A DNA stretch of 64,000 bases from Hymenolepis diminuta (Eukaryota > Platyhelminthes > Cestoda > Cyclophyllidea > Hymenolepididae), in contig CAADRB010000010.1 in the NCBI GenBank assembly GCA_900708905.1, positions 2,921,578 to 2,985,577 on the forward strand, in the 5' to 3' direction. Below, piece by piece: positions 53,219 to 64,000 of the stretch. Made by a program: the position numbers and the translations under genes. The notes below the pieces were generated by a model that was not told where the DNA came from, searched no databases, and saw only the letters and a program-made list of their open reading frames with translations. Numbering within the stretch: position 1 is the stretch's first letter; every line of letters starts with the position of its first letter.

Positions 53219-56095
53219 TGGCCTTTATTTACTCCGTTTTGAGTGTTTATCAGACCGCAGCATTGTGTTCATTGCAATAGCCAAATTTTTGAACGAAATT
53301 GTTTTTAAGATATTACCTGTATAGAATAAGAGCATTTTTATTCCTCTTGTTTGATTTATCTATATTTTCTATTTTTCGATTTTACTTCTCTTCGTTTTTT
53401 GTATCATCGACCATCTGCACATGTTGGTTGTGATTTTCTTTCTTTGGGAGGGTAACTTTTTTTCCAACTTATGCCTACTTGAGTCTTTGATAAATAGATA
53501 ATAATACGGTTAAACTTTAATACATATTTAGCAATTCCTATAAATGCTGGTTGAGAGGATAAACTTGTTAGGTTTAGCCTTAATAACTTCGTATATCTAT
53601 TACCTTTCTTTAATGAATATAACGAATTGCTTGTTATTTAAAACTTACAGGAGGAAAGTTCATCGAAGTATAGACTGCTTGATGCAAAGTTGGGATCTTT
53701 TATTTCATTAGGTAAAGACATTGCGTCCATAGTTTGCTTGCGAAGGGTCCTAAAAACTTCTGTTTGAAAGCACAGGTAATTTAAGTATTCCTGTGTTGTA
53801 CAAGGGAAGGTAATCTAGCAGATCTCATTAGTCCAGTTCACTGAAAGACTGAATACTCAAGCAGATCATGTCAGAAGAAATAAATGTGCTGAAATGACTG
53901 ATGAACTGGTCTATCCGAGCATAGTGGGCACGAATTCAGGAACTCTCAGAGAGCACTTGATCATGACGAAATGAAAGTACCAATTAATTAAGTGGTACAA
54001 TCTGATAAATCTGGAACACAAATGGATTGGAATTTTTTCGATGCAATACGCGATCACCTCTTTATTCTCTCTTAGTATTTAGATATTGCCCTTTTGCCAA
54101 TAGATATTAAATACCCGAATAGTTTTTTTAAAGTGACATCAACAACATCGGTGAAAGTTCAGCGTATGACAATTATAATTCTTTTCTGATCTAATGCAAA
54201 AATGAATGATTCACTTTATTGAGTATTAAGCCGAAATGGTCATCTAGCAAGCAACTGGAGTGGATTAATATAAGTCGCAGAATCCACCCAAGTGTTTTAC
54301 TCTAAATTACTTTGTAATCATCCAGCCAGTGGTCTTCAAGTTTTTTATCTATACAGGAACTATGCGAACCCTCCATCTTCTCTCTGAGACTGAGCCTCTA
54401 AAACCTCACATTTGGCAGTCAACCTATTTTCACTTTCCCACTCATGGTTTCGGGTTCTTTCCAATGAACCTCGTTCATCACTGTCCCGTCTTCCCTCCGT
54501 TGTGTTATGTGTAAAAAATGCGTTAAGCTGGAAAGTGATAGCTTAGACCGGAAAATCTCACCAGTACCTCTCCGTCGGTACTGCTTATGATGGTAAGTTT
54601 AATTTTCTTATAAATACTGGTTTGTGATTCCAAATAAGAATTTATGTTCTTGTGCTAATTTAATTTCTAGCTAAATAAAATCATAACCAACAATTGGAAT
54701 AAAAGAATAGTTTTCAAATGAAGACTAAAATAACTAACAACCTAATGGAAAAAGGGAAAAAATCGAAATCTCATTACTCTTTTCAGGATATTCAAAAAGT
54801 CTTCTAAAAAGTATTATATGATCGTTGACTGATGTGCAGTAAATATGCCAGAGGAAGGAAGAGAGGACAAGTTGTTAAGTAAAAGGAAAAAATCCTGATT
54901 AAAAGGGAACCAAGAGAAAAAGCAAGATACTAATAAAGAAGTAAAAATATTTCAGTAGGATTTTGAAAGTGAAATTATTCGTTCCTTTCCCCTATTGTAA
55001 AGTGCGTAGAAAATTGAAATGATGGGAAAACCATTTTCCTATCGTTACATTTAGGAAAATAGTATTTTCCCTAAAGTAATTCTCGTATGTGAGATTCTTT
55101 ATTTGCCATCTCTTAATTCCTGCTTCTTTTAACTCTCCTTTTATTCGAACGAGTTTATTTACATTACGGCTGTAAATGGCGGATAATGTAAATCGACCTA
55201 TAGATACGTAAACGTGGGTCCTACCTTGATATGGCGATTTGGATCGTTTTGTATTGTGGTGTTGTCTGGTCGTAGTTGTAACTAGTGCAATGTCTTCGGG
55301 AATCTAAGAGTCGGTTACGGTATCCTACAGAAAAAGCAAATTGCAACAATGATATTTCCTGCTATGGGTCAGCTCGAACTTGCTATTTGGTTAGACGTTT
55401 ACGATTTCCATGTTTTCACAATAACTTAGTGAGCTGAGCAGCACCAATATTGGACATTCGACGCCGTCAATCCGGTGACTCAGCTTGGTTTTAGTTGTCG
55501 ATCGTCGTTCAATCTATCCTGCGCTACTTCGGGCGCCATCTCTTGCTTATACCACCGTTATTTCACCAATTTTAGGCTTATAACTCCTCGCTCTTACTCA
55601 ATTTGTCGGTAGATAGTTAATCACCGCTATTCCTAATAAGACCTTGACCCAAATGTGTTTATCCTCCTTCTTAATACTGTCGTCGTTTTGCAATTTAATT
55701 AGGCAATCTTGACAGGTCTAAAACAGAAGCATCTATCCTGAAAAACTGGTTTGCGTTCAAAAATTCAGATTATGCTTTGATCAATATTGGAAAACACAAA
55801 AATATAATTTAACATTTAGCAAAGAGACATTAAAAAGGAAATTTAAAAAATTCTAAAAATTGTTTCGTGTTTTTCGTCAACTGCATTACAACTCAACACA
55901 TCAGTAATAAAATGTGTTTCATCAGTTTAAGTATTAACGAATGAAAATTAATTTAAAAGTGAGGATGAAACAAAAACTATCTTAATCAGCATATGAAATT
56001 TTTTTGCAAATGATTTTATCTACCTGTATACATTGCACATTTTCTATTCCACATGTATTTGTTTAAGCTTCCTACAGCCAACATCTAATTGCTTG
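53219..56095. other. Intergenic stretch between ETHE1 and the zinc-finger gene
   Basis: No gene is supported. A GC-richer block at about 55.14-55.75 kb stands out from the AT-rich flanks and includes the possible repeat copy B at 55215-55470. The open frame at 54329-54514 has no recognisable features. Confidence 0.5.
55215..55470. repeat. Possible dispersed repeat, copy B
   Basis: This block shares ordered short words with 47560-47830, the clearest being AATGTCTTCGGGAA near 55290. Alignment by eye has gaps, so relatedness is tentative. Confidence 0.3.
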
Positions 56096-56099
56096 TGTG

Positions 56100-56138
56100 A
56101 TTGGTTTGGTTTAAGGTCTCTTTCCGTACGTTCATTGG
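56100..56138 (+). promoter_or_regulatory. Paired CCAAT boxes upstream of the zinc-finger gene
   Basis: ATTGG is present at 56100-56104 and 56134-56138, about 380-420 bases upstream of the ATG at 56519. This mirrors the arrangement before the RhoGAP and ETHE1 genes. An acceptor-like CGCCTTTTAG ends at 56508, ten bases before the ATG, so the promoter may belong to an upstream leader exon. Confidence 0.35.
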
Positions 56139-56518
56139 CTAATCAACCAGCTGATAGTTCAATTGTATGGTTTGTCGTTATCGCTCCTCATTCTTCATTT
56201 CACTAAGCACGCGATCGGTTATAAAATTCGCTGATGACAAGTGACCTAAGGATAGTTATTTGAAATATTTATGATGTGAGTCATTGACACTAATATGTTT
56301 CATCATATCAACAATCATTTAATTATTTATTATATATTAAGTGTATACTAAACCCTTTCTCTTGATAAAATTAATCGATCTTTAATTTTTATTCTTACCT
56401 ATAAATTTGGTAATATCATTTACAATTGCCATATTTATTATTATTACTATTGTGTTTTATTCTCATTTTTCTGCAATTAAATTTATTGAAGTTTTGTTCG
56501 CCTTTTAGAATTTAAAAT

Positions 56519-59500
56519 ATGAATTTACATGCAAACTTTGTGCAACAATGGTCGAGCAAGTTTCCATGCTCAATGGATTCCCCACCTCAACTAGAATGTT
56601 TGAAAGCTGATCAATTCCATACGGTGAACGATCAGCGAATTGCTTTAGAAGTTGCCCAATCCGAAGTGTCTGCTTCCATAGATCGTCTTCAAAATACCCT
56701 CAACCAGCAACTCTTCATCTCTGATTATCTTCGTAACTGTATAACCAAACTGAGCGCCGTTTCCCGAGTTTTCAGTGAAATTGAAAATGGAGATGAAAAT
56801 AGTGGAGGCGAAGAGCCACCATCGTTAAAATCCGATGATAGACAGACCCCTCCACAATGTGATTCCAACAGTACCACAACTTCAGCATTGAATCTTTCTG
56901 TTCCTTCTCCAACTCATACGCAGTCTCTTTCTCTTATTCCCTCGTTTTTCAATTCCACCTCACCACTTCTCTCCTCCACATCCCGAAATCTTCTCCTGCA
57001 TTCCAGCCTCAACTCCCAGTCTGCAAAATCCGATTCTATGCAGTAAGTTATGAATTTTCTATTAAATAATCTTTTTAAAAATGCGACTATTATGGTTGAA
57101 ATTCCCTCTATCTTGTGTTACGTCATTAGGCTTGCGACATAAAACAGCTAGCGCAGAAAGAGCCCGATGAAAAGATTTTTATATTTTATATTTGAATTTC
57201 ATATCAACTTGGTTCTGTGAATTTTGAAACCTACCTTCTTCCTTTCCTTTGAATTTTTCTTCTAATTAAATCGTTTAGCTTTTAAATGCTCTGATGCTAT
57301 GAAAATCTCTTATAAGAACAGAGTTTGAAAATGTGAAAGTAAAGAATATACATTAATACAATATGGGTGCAAGTTTAAGTAATGCTTTTTTCCTCAAACA
57401 AAATGACCTTAATTCTTCACCAAGCTGCATAACAGATAGAGGAAGTGGAGGATAGAAAGAAAAATGTCAAATAGAGGAAGAAGAAAGAAGAAGAACGAAG
57501 AAGGAAAAAATTAGGAGGAAGGAAAGAGGAGAAGAGAGAGAAGAAGATAGCAACTGACCACCCTTCCGCCCTTAATCCACCTTGGCCGCCAACTTTCTTT
57601 CTCTTCTTTTCCGTTCGTTTTTCTCTTTATTTGCTTTCCTCCTTCCCTCTCCCAGCAAATAAAAAGGGAGGCATTTTTAGAGGGTGGGAGAATGGAAGAT
57701 GGTGTAGCGAAAAGAATGGTTAGAAGCCGAGAAGAAGGAAAAAAAGGAGAGGAGAAATAGGAAGAAGAATAGGTAACGCATTATCTTCAAAAATAGAAAC
57801 AACAAAGTGAGGGTCAGAAGTGAAATATATGTAAGATTACATAAACAGAGGAGAGTAAAATAAATACTTTATCCACTGTCTATTTGAGGTAAGAAAAATA
57901 CGTGTTTTCATAATCTTTAACAGACTTAATTAACAAAAATTCAATTGAAATAATGATAACCAAATATGATATCCTTAAATTATCTGTTTTTACGAGAACT
58001 TTTTCATGAAATAAGTTTATTTTTATTAGTTTGCCAATACTTTTGACACAATTGTATTAACGGTTAAAGTTGAACAGTTAATTGTACAATTTTATTGTTT
58101 AAACTACTTAAAATTAAATGGCTTCGAAATATATCTAAAAGAAATAATTTCGACCAAGATTCTTCCCGAGATATTTTGGGTAGTATATCGACCTAAAATC
58201 GTCTTATTATTAATGTATCAGAATAAAAAAGGCGTAAATTGATTACAAAGTATATTATTACGTAACATTCACTTTTTATCTGTGTAACTTATTTCCCTGT
58301 ATGGAAATTTTTTTCGTTAGGTAGTTAGGACCAAAAATGTAAAGATTTCGCATTTTAGAATCAATTAATTTTAATAATTATCGCTATTTAAGTACATTAG
58401 ATTTTGGCTGATCGAGCTGATACGAATGTCTTTTTTACTTTGAAATCGAAATCTTTTCCTACCTCTGATAATCATCAGCTCCTTTTTTCTAAGCCTCCCA
58501 ATATACTCTCCTCTCTCCCCTTCTTTCTCTCCCTATTTCGCAAAATGCGCAGCTTTTTTATCTCCCAAATCTTTACTATCCTACTTATTTGGCCACCTTT
58601 AATTCACTGAGGTCATATTACATTTAATAAATCCTGGCCAAATCTTTAGGTACTTTTCGTCGTTCGTACTCTCACTGCCTCACCGATACACAAATCAATC
58701 ATAAAAAGAGAAGTTTAGCAGCCTCCTCTTTTTGAGCACATAAAGAAGTGAGATAGTGGCGAGCGATTTTTTGTTTGTATGTTTCTTTCATTCGCACAAA
58801 CACACAAAAAGAAACTTTGCACACACAGAGAACAAAAATAACGACAAAAGGAGTTATCGTCATCATTTTAAAGGTGCAATAAACACACCTCAAGAAAAAA
58901 TAAATTTTGTTGTGAGTTGAAAACATTTCTTGGTTTTTTGAAGGGTGAGCGAAGAATCTTGTCATTTTCTCCCTCTCGGCTGACGATTTGCTTTCATTTA
59001 TTCTGTTCTTTGTCAGCTGTCTTTCGCTAGTTCGTTCAATTCGTTCAGCTGTCCATCTATCTGTCAAATAACTGCATTTAACTTTTGTTGACTTGTCTCT
59101 CTAACCACCCCCCTTTAATCGTATTCTTTCCTCCTCCTCAGCCTTGTCACCACAATTTGCCATCAGATGAATAATTTGGAAATCAAGTTTTCTTACATAA
59201 CTCTATAAATAATAATCTGATAAAGCCAATAGTCTCCTTTATTTAACTTAATTTGATTTCCATGAAGAATTATTCGTATTTATAGTATAAGAGATTGTTC
59301 TTCCTCTTTTAAGGGAATCAACTTTTCCTCTTTCTGATTAAGAATAAAGAACTTGATGAGAGGGGAGAAAGAAGGATTCCTGAATTAAAATTTGATCAAA
59401 GTGAATGATAAAAATCAGAAGGGAGCATAATAATTCCCTTTTTCCTAATCATTGTCGGTTTTTGGTACTTTTATCTACACCCCCTCTTTAACTGATTTCC

Positions 59501-62500
59501 CTATTACTCCTCTCCTAATTGTCTAAAACAACATCATCATCGTCATTATTATCACTCACATCAATAATTTACGCCCTGTTAGGGGTACATTTTAGGCATT
59601 TAGGGTAGGTTGATTGGTAGGTACAATTCTTTTTATCTTTAGCGTTAATTATTGTGTACCAGAAAGCCATCAAAGACCCCGGTGTTTGATAGCTCTTCTG
59701 GCTCCTAAAATGCATTTATAGGATTAAGACTCTTTCCTCAAAGAGGAGACGCCTTTGTTTTATTGAAAATCTACGCAGAAATAAATTGGAAAGACAGAGT
59801 TACAAGTAGAGGGGCATCCAAGGTTCGTGGATCTTCCTTTTCTTTTTTTCTTTTTCACAAAAAGAACCTTTTGTCAAAGTTGCATTCATGTGTTTTCCTT
59901 TGATATTACCACATTTGCTAAGCACACCGCAGTTTCTCTCTTATTCGTGCTTTTCTTTTGATGAGAGTAAACTACCTCTGTTCTCTGTTTTCTCGATTCA
60001 CATCCCCACCAATTTTTCCGTGTTTTACTAGACTGCACTTGCCTTTGGTGGGAATCAAACACTCGAATATTCCCTCTTTTTCTTCCCGCTTCGCCTCGTC
60101 ACTCTTTTCGTCCACTTCTTCTGATTATGTATTTTTGTCGGTGGGAGATTAACATCACCTTTTACCAGTAATTTTGTCTGGCCAAGGTCTGTCTAAAGCC
60201 TGACCATTTAACACCGTAAATCACTCTTTAGACATACACAGTATTCGTTCCGGCCCTTGTAGAACATTCCCCTTCTCCCTTTTTGAAAAAAAAATAAAAT
60301 AGCGTCGAGTTTAGTACCTTTCCAAGGTTTTGGGACAGTTGACAGAACCGGCCAGTTTTTTCCGCTGCAATGAAGTTTCTTCTGCTCTTTAAGCGCCAAA
60401 TATCCGTTATTTGGATCACCGGTATATTTAACATGGCATTTCTTCGCCTTTTCTTCAACCTGTTCCGCCAAAAGACCGGGTTTTCGTGCCTGAATTTCTC
60501 CCACTTTAACGAATGATTGAAGTGTGTCTTAATCCATAAGGACGATACCGGTTTGTAATAGTTTCTTACTTCAAATCCGGGTTTTATCATAGTCTTCTGG
60601 TTTCTAAATGAAAAAAAACAAGATTAGTAGGGTTTTGTCAATCTTACCTGACCACGACAGCATAATAAACCTACTGAGCCTTTCTTCAATGTTCATCCCT
60701 ATTTTTTCAACTCTGGAACTGACTAGAGAACAAACAAGAGCAGAAGAGCAAAAGTACAGAGTTGCTTCCTTTTTATATCATTCTTTGCCCCAAGCTGGTC
60801 CTGATACTTCTTTTTTCTTCCTCACCACCTCTTTTTCTCTTATTCATTCTTCCTTTTGTAGAGCATGGAATATAAGAATGGAAAGAAGTTAGTGAAATAT
60901 ATAGTTTTTCTAGAAAGAAACTTAGTTCTAAGTTGGTTAAAACGGTTCGGAGTAAGTTGTGTTTTTCTCATCTTTTCAACATCCCCGACTTCAAAAGCAC
61001 AAGTCGGCAAGCAAAACACAGAGACAGACAGATAGGTGAACCAGACAGACCCGATGTGTGTGTCTACGTCTAGTCTTCTGGCTGGTTGTATATCTTGCCG
61101 AGGTAGAGTGAGAGAGGGAGAGAGATGAGAAAAGGACCGTTCACTAATCAGCCTACTGGTCTAGACTAGACCAGAGCAGACGGACAACAGACATACAAGC
61201 GTGCGTATCCAGAGGGCAAGAGAAAGTATAGAATACACACGCACACACCAGACTTCCCCATAATTATCGCCACGACTTAATCTCCAGACGACGGGCAGAA
61301 GTTATATGACCGTGATGTCTAGCCACCCCATATACTGCTTCTAAAAAGAGAGAAATGTTTATAAAAAAAACTATCTAAGCTCTCCTGACAATCCCCTTAA
61401 ACCACCAAAGGCTCTAAATGTTCTCCCCAAGATAAAGAAAAGCGAGTTAGGGGAAGAGAGGACACAAAGATCAAAGAAGCCTATCGCTGTTCCATCTCAC
61501 TCCCTTTCGTTTATAGCACATTTATCTCTCGCTTTCTCTCTCGCTCTCCCTCTCCCCTTCTTTTTTCGGCCCTGCCTGTGAGAAGTCCCTCTAAAAAGGT
61601 AAAAGAGATAAAAACACCAAAGAATTTCTCTCCTCCCCCATTCAGTTCTATACTGCTGCACTCTTATCTCTCCAACTTTTATGCTTTGAATTTTTTGTTT
61701 TTGTTTTCACAAAAAGAAGAGAAAAGAAGAAATTTTATTAACATTTTAAACCCCACCAAAATGTGAGATAATAAAGGTCTACCACGTTGGGCATGATAAA
61801 AATCGGTTGACCAATATTCCTTAGATTTGACCATGAACATCATACATCGAGGTGAAAGATCGATAACTTAATGCTAATCATGATATTACGAACAGTTCAG
61901 TCGCAAATGAAGATGAATAATAGATAAATCATTATTTCGGTGTTATTTTAGAGTGAAATCAGAGGGCTCACCCGGATCTCAGCGAATTACTCCAACAACA
62001 ATGGAAAATGCGGTGAGATGTATGGTGGATGACATTTCGGCAGCAACGTCTAAGGTAAATAGCAGTCATGGACATCATTTCCATTCATCAAATCATCAAC
62101 AGGGGCAGCAACAACTTCCTTCTCATCTCACACCTCCTGGACCCCCACCCCTTTCTCTTCCTTCTGATGACTTTCCAGCGAATACCTTCAATGCGGCGAG
62201 ATCTGTAGCAGCAGCGGTATCAGCAGCCCTAGGATTTCACTTTCCCCCTCCTGATATGTTTAACCTGAACCCTCCTCAATCCTCTTCTCAAACGCCTTCC
62301 TCCCTATCCTCAAAGCATAATGGAATTCCAGGCAGCCCCGAATCTCACAATTCCAAGAGTACAGCAGAAGATTACGCCTCTAGACCCTATCGTTGTACAA
62401 CTTGTGGTAGAGGATTTGCAGTCAAAGCTGGTCTAATGCAGCATCTTCGAACTCACACAGATGAACGACCCTATCCTTGTCCTGAGTGTGGACGAGCTTT

Positions 62501-63299
62501 CAAACAAAAGATCCAGTTGACAACTCATATGCGAGTCCATTCAGGAGAACGGCCTTACGGGTGTCGGATCTGTGGAAAGCTGTTCCGCCAGCAGAGTCAT
62601 GTTGTGCAGCACTTAAGAACTCATACTGGTGAGAAACCGCACAAATGCACACGATGTAACAAGGCCTTCCGTCAGAAGTACAGTTTGATCTCACATCAAC
62701 GACGAATGTGTCAGAGTAGATCAAGTTCCAGTTCAGCCCTGATGGCTGGAATGACAATGTGGATCGGCCCTGGCGGTCGAGCAGCTGAAAAAGCCGCTGC
62801 GAAAGCTGCAGCGGCTGCTCTTCAAAACGGACTCCGAACGGCACATTCCACAAACCTCCTTCCGCCCCCTCCTCTCGGTAATTGTACCTCTCCCATTTCT
62901 CTTCCCTTCTCTGCTCCCCAACCCGCTTCAAATGAACGCAATTCCTCACCAGTAGTCTCAACAAAGATGGAGGATAGAGTATCCTCTAGCCCTGCAAGTT
63001 CTCATGGAGGAGATGTAGGAGGAAATAGCAACTCATTCCGACAGCCTTCCCCACATCTTAAACACTCTCCTACTGGTGGATTGAACTCTGCATCATCCTC
63101 AGCGGGAAGATCTTTTCATGAAAATGACTATAGCATTGCTACTACATCCTCTACTTCCTCTTATCCCTCTCCATATCATTCCGGAGCGACGGATCTCCGT
63201 ATGAATACTGGAAATGGCGGGGCTACTTCAGAAAGCGCGTTCCCTACCCGTCTTGATAATACCCCGTCTGCCACTCCAATGGAGACAGCTGGTGTATAA
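56519..63299 (+). CDS. C2H2 zinc-finger transcription factor (two exons)
   Basis: Exons are 56519-57042 and 61952-63299. The donor GTAAGT after CA and the acceptor TTATTTTAG join in phase 2 to give 623 residues. Four tandem zinc fingers lie at about residues 323-428. Fingers 1-3 are C-x2-C-x12-H-x3-H type: CTTCGRGFAVKAGLMQHLRTH, CPECGRAFKQ... and CRICGKLFRQ.... They are joined by TDERPY, SGERPY and TGEKPH linkers. The fourth (CTRCNKAFRQKYSLISHQ) ends H-x4-C rather than H-x3-H. The linkers imply sequence-specific DNA binding in the nucleus. Flanks are low in complexity: Ser/Thr/Pro-rich tails, a His/Gln run and an Ala-rich helix (about 452-466). I cannot place it in a named family. An in-frame TAA precedes the ATG, and an acceptor at 56508 leaves a leader of only ten bases. 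A shorter form starting within exon 2 is conceivable. Confidence 0.85.
57430..57770 (+). repeat. Alternating polypurine and polypyrimidine tracts in the zinc-finger intron
   Basis: A nearly pure A/G tract (57430-57550, GAAGAAGAAAGAAG-like) is followed by a C/T tract (about 57590-57655) and a second A/G tract (57660-57770). Adjacent purine and pyrimidine arms can fold into an imperfect hairpin or triplex DNA. More such low-complexity sequence (GAGA and CTCT runs) lies at 61100-61130 and 61510-61565 in the same intron. Confidence 0.6.
60280..60528 (-). pseudogene. Unrecognised coding-like fragment inside the zinc-finger intron
   Basis: The minus strand is open here for about 80 codons without an ATG at its start, encoding a Lys-rich peptide with ARKPGLLAEQVEEKAKKC and KNWPVLSTVPKPWKGTKLD. 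A second frame just upstream (60590-60530) gives MIKPGFEVRNYYKPVSSLW, as if a frameshift separated two parts of one sequence. Amino-acid make-up looks coding rather than random. I do not recognise it. It could be a decayed retrocopy or an exon of an antisense gene. Confidence 0.3.
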
Positions 63300-64000
63300 A
63301 TTGTAGGTGTGCTAGAGGTCAATAGAGTATAAGGTCATGTCAACCTGTTTTTATGTATACCAGTTCATACCTGATTAATCCCATGTCCGTTTATTTGTGC
63401 TGCATTTCTGACCCCCTCCCTTTCCTCTTTCCCGATCATCTCTCCAGTTCCGCTTTGGTTCTCTGCGTTTTATCACTGATGTTGAGAATGGCGCTAACAC
63501 TACAAATACTTCTACTACTGTGTACTTATATCTATTGCGCCGTTTTATCGGTATTATATCTCCCCTCCCCCACTATCACACTCTTCTCTCCTATCACTCT
63601 ATCAACTCCGTGAAACTTACTCGAATACTATCAACAACAAAAGCAACACTCTTTGTTTGAATTATACCAAAAGTAAAATATTTTTACGAGCGAGAAATGG
63701 AATGTTTTTTGACTTTGGGTTAGGGCTGATTTGAAATCGGAATAACTTATTGAATCTCAAACAACGACCTTAGGTGCTATTGTTGAAGTACATAATCTAT
63801 CCTAGTTGGAGATTGATTGACTCTAAAGTGATGTCCGGACTTTAGCAAGGAAAATAAAACCTAAATTCTCAGAAGCAATAATATTACTGTTATCCACTGT
63901 GATTGCAAAAGCCTTAAGAATGATCGTAGGTATAGAAGATCAAAGAAACATCAAATTGCCACAATATTTTAATAGTTTCTTAACAAAAGGGTAGATTTAT
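63300..64000 (+). other. Presumed 3' untranslated region of the zinc-finger gene
   Basis: This AT- and CT-rich stretch follows the zinc-finger stop codon. It contains a candidate polyadenylation signal AATAAA at 63853-63858. The open frame at 63353-63613 is low in complexity and not supported as a gene. Confidence 0.5.
63853..63858 (+). terminator. Candidate polyadenylation signal of the zinc-finger gene
   Basis: AATAAA occurs about 550 bases after the stop codon and is the first canonical signal that I noticed on the plus strand there. A long 3' untranslated region is usual for such genes. Confidence 0.45.

Noticed and set aside
58699..59067. Minus-strand 122-codon open frame
   Set aside because: Composition is irregular, no start or splice context is convincing, and it sits in intronic low-complexity sequence.
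62500..62964. Minus-strand open frame of 154 codons
   Set aside because: It lies antisense to the zinc-finger coding exon and has no domain of its own.
1..64000. CRISPR array, rRNA, intact tRNA or bacterial operon
   Set aside because: No regularly spaced direct repeats, no rRNA-like sequence and no intact cloverleaf was seen; genes are intron-bearing and animal-like.

Overview
This window looks like nuclear DNA of a metazoan, most likely a flatworm and plausibly a tapeworm. It is AT-rich, has small exons separated by introns of tens to thousands of bases, and carries conserved animal genes next to old mobile-element debris. No search was run, so the flatworm assignment is an inference. I see no bacterial operons, rRNA or CRISPR arrays. 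One run of Ns (26033-26677) is an assembly gap.

Layout from left to right. Positions 1-8548 hold no recognisable gene and may be a long intron of the first gene. Positions 8549-10279 (minus) are one large exon of a divergent Van Gogh/VANGL planar-polarity protein, covering the N-terminus and all four membrane segments; its 3' exons are not visible. Positions 10.3-22 kb are AT-rich and contain a dead mariner transposon (about 13.93-15.24 kb) and a possible Penelope-type or hammerhead-like remnant near 11.9 kb. Positions 22174-29344 (plus) are a six-exon RhoGAP gene of ARHGAP19 type, with the N gap inside its third intron. Positions 31854-44984 (minus) are a 14-exon (or 13-exon) GANP/MCM3AP/Sac3-type mRNA-export gene. 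Positions 48376-53168 (plus) are a four-exon ETHE1 persulfide dioxygenase gene. Positions 56519-63299 (plus) are a two-exon C2H2 zinc-finger gene whose 4.9 kb intron is full of purine and pyrimidine tracts.

I rebuilt the exon-intron structures by hand from splice signals, reading phase and family motifs. The RhoGAP, GANP, ETHE1 and zinc-finger models keep phase at every junction and give whole-codon totals of 413, 1376 (1332 without one optional exon), 244 and 624 codons including the stop. The VANGL exon is 577 codons and ends in phase 0.

The genes are functionally unrelated housekeeping or developmental genes: cell polarity, Rho GTPase control, mRNA export, mitochondrial sulfide oxidation and transcription. 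They do not form a pathway. Points worth following are a family of tRNA-derived SINE-like repeats concentrated between 27 and 37 kb, a GC-AG intron and a possible cassette exon in the GANP gene, splice-acceptor signals just upstream of start codons (possible spliced-leader sites), a perfect G-quadruplex motif just after the RhoGAP stop codon, paired CCAAT boxes upstream of three genes, and a degenerate tandem repeat that abuts the assembly gap. I found no convincing novel multi-gene system.
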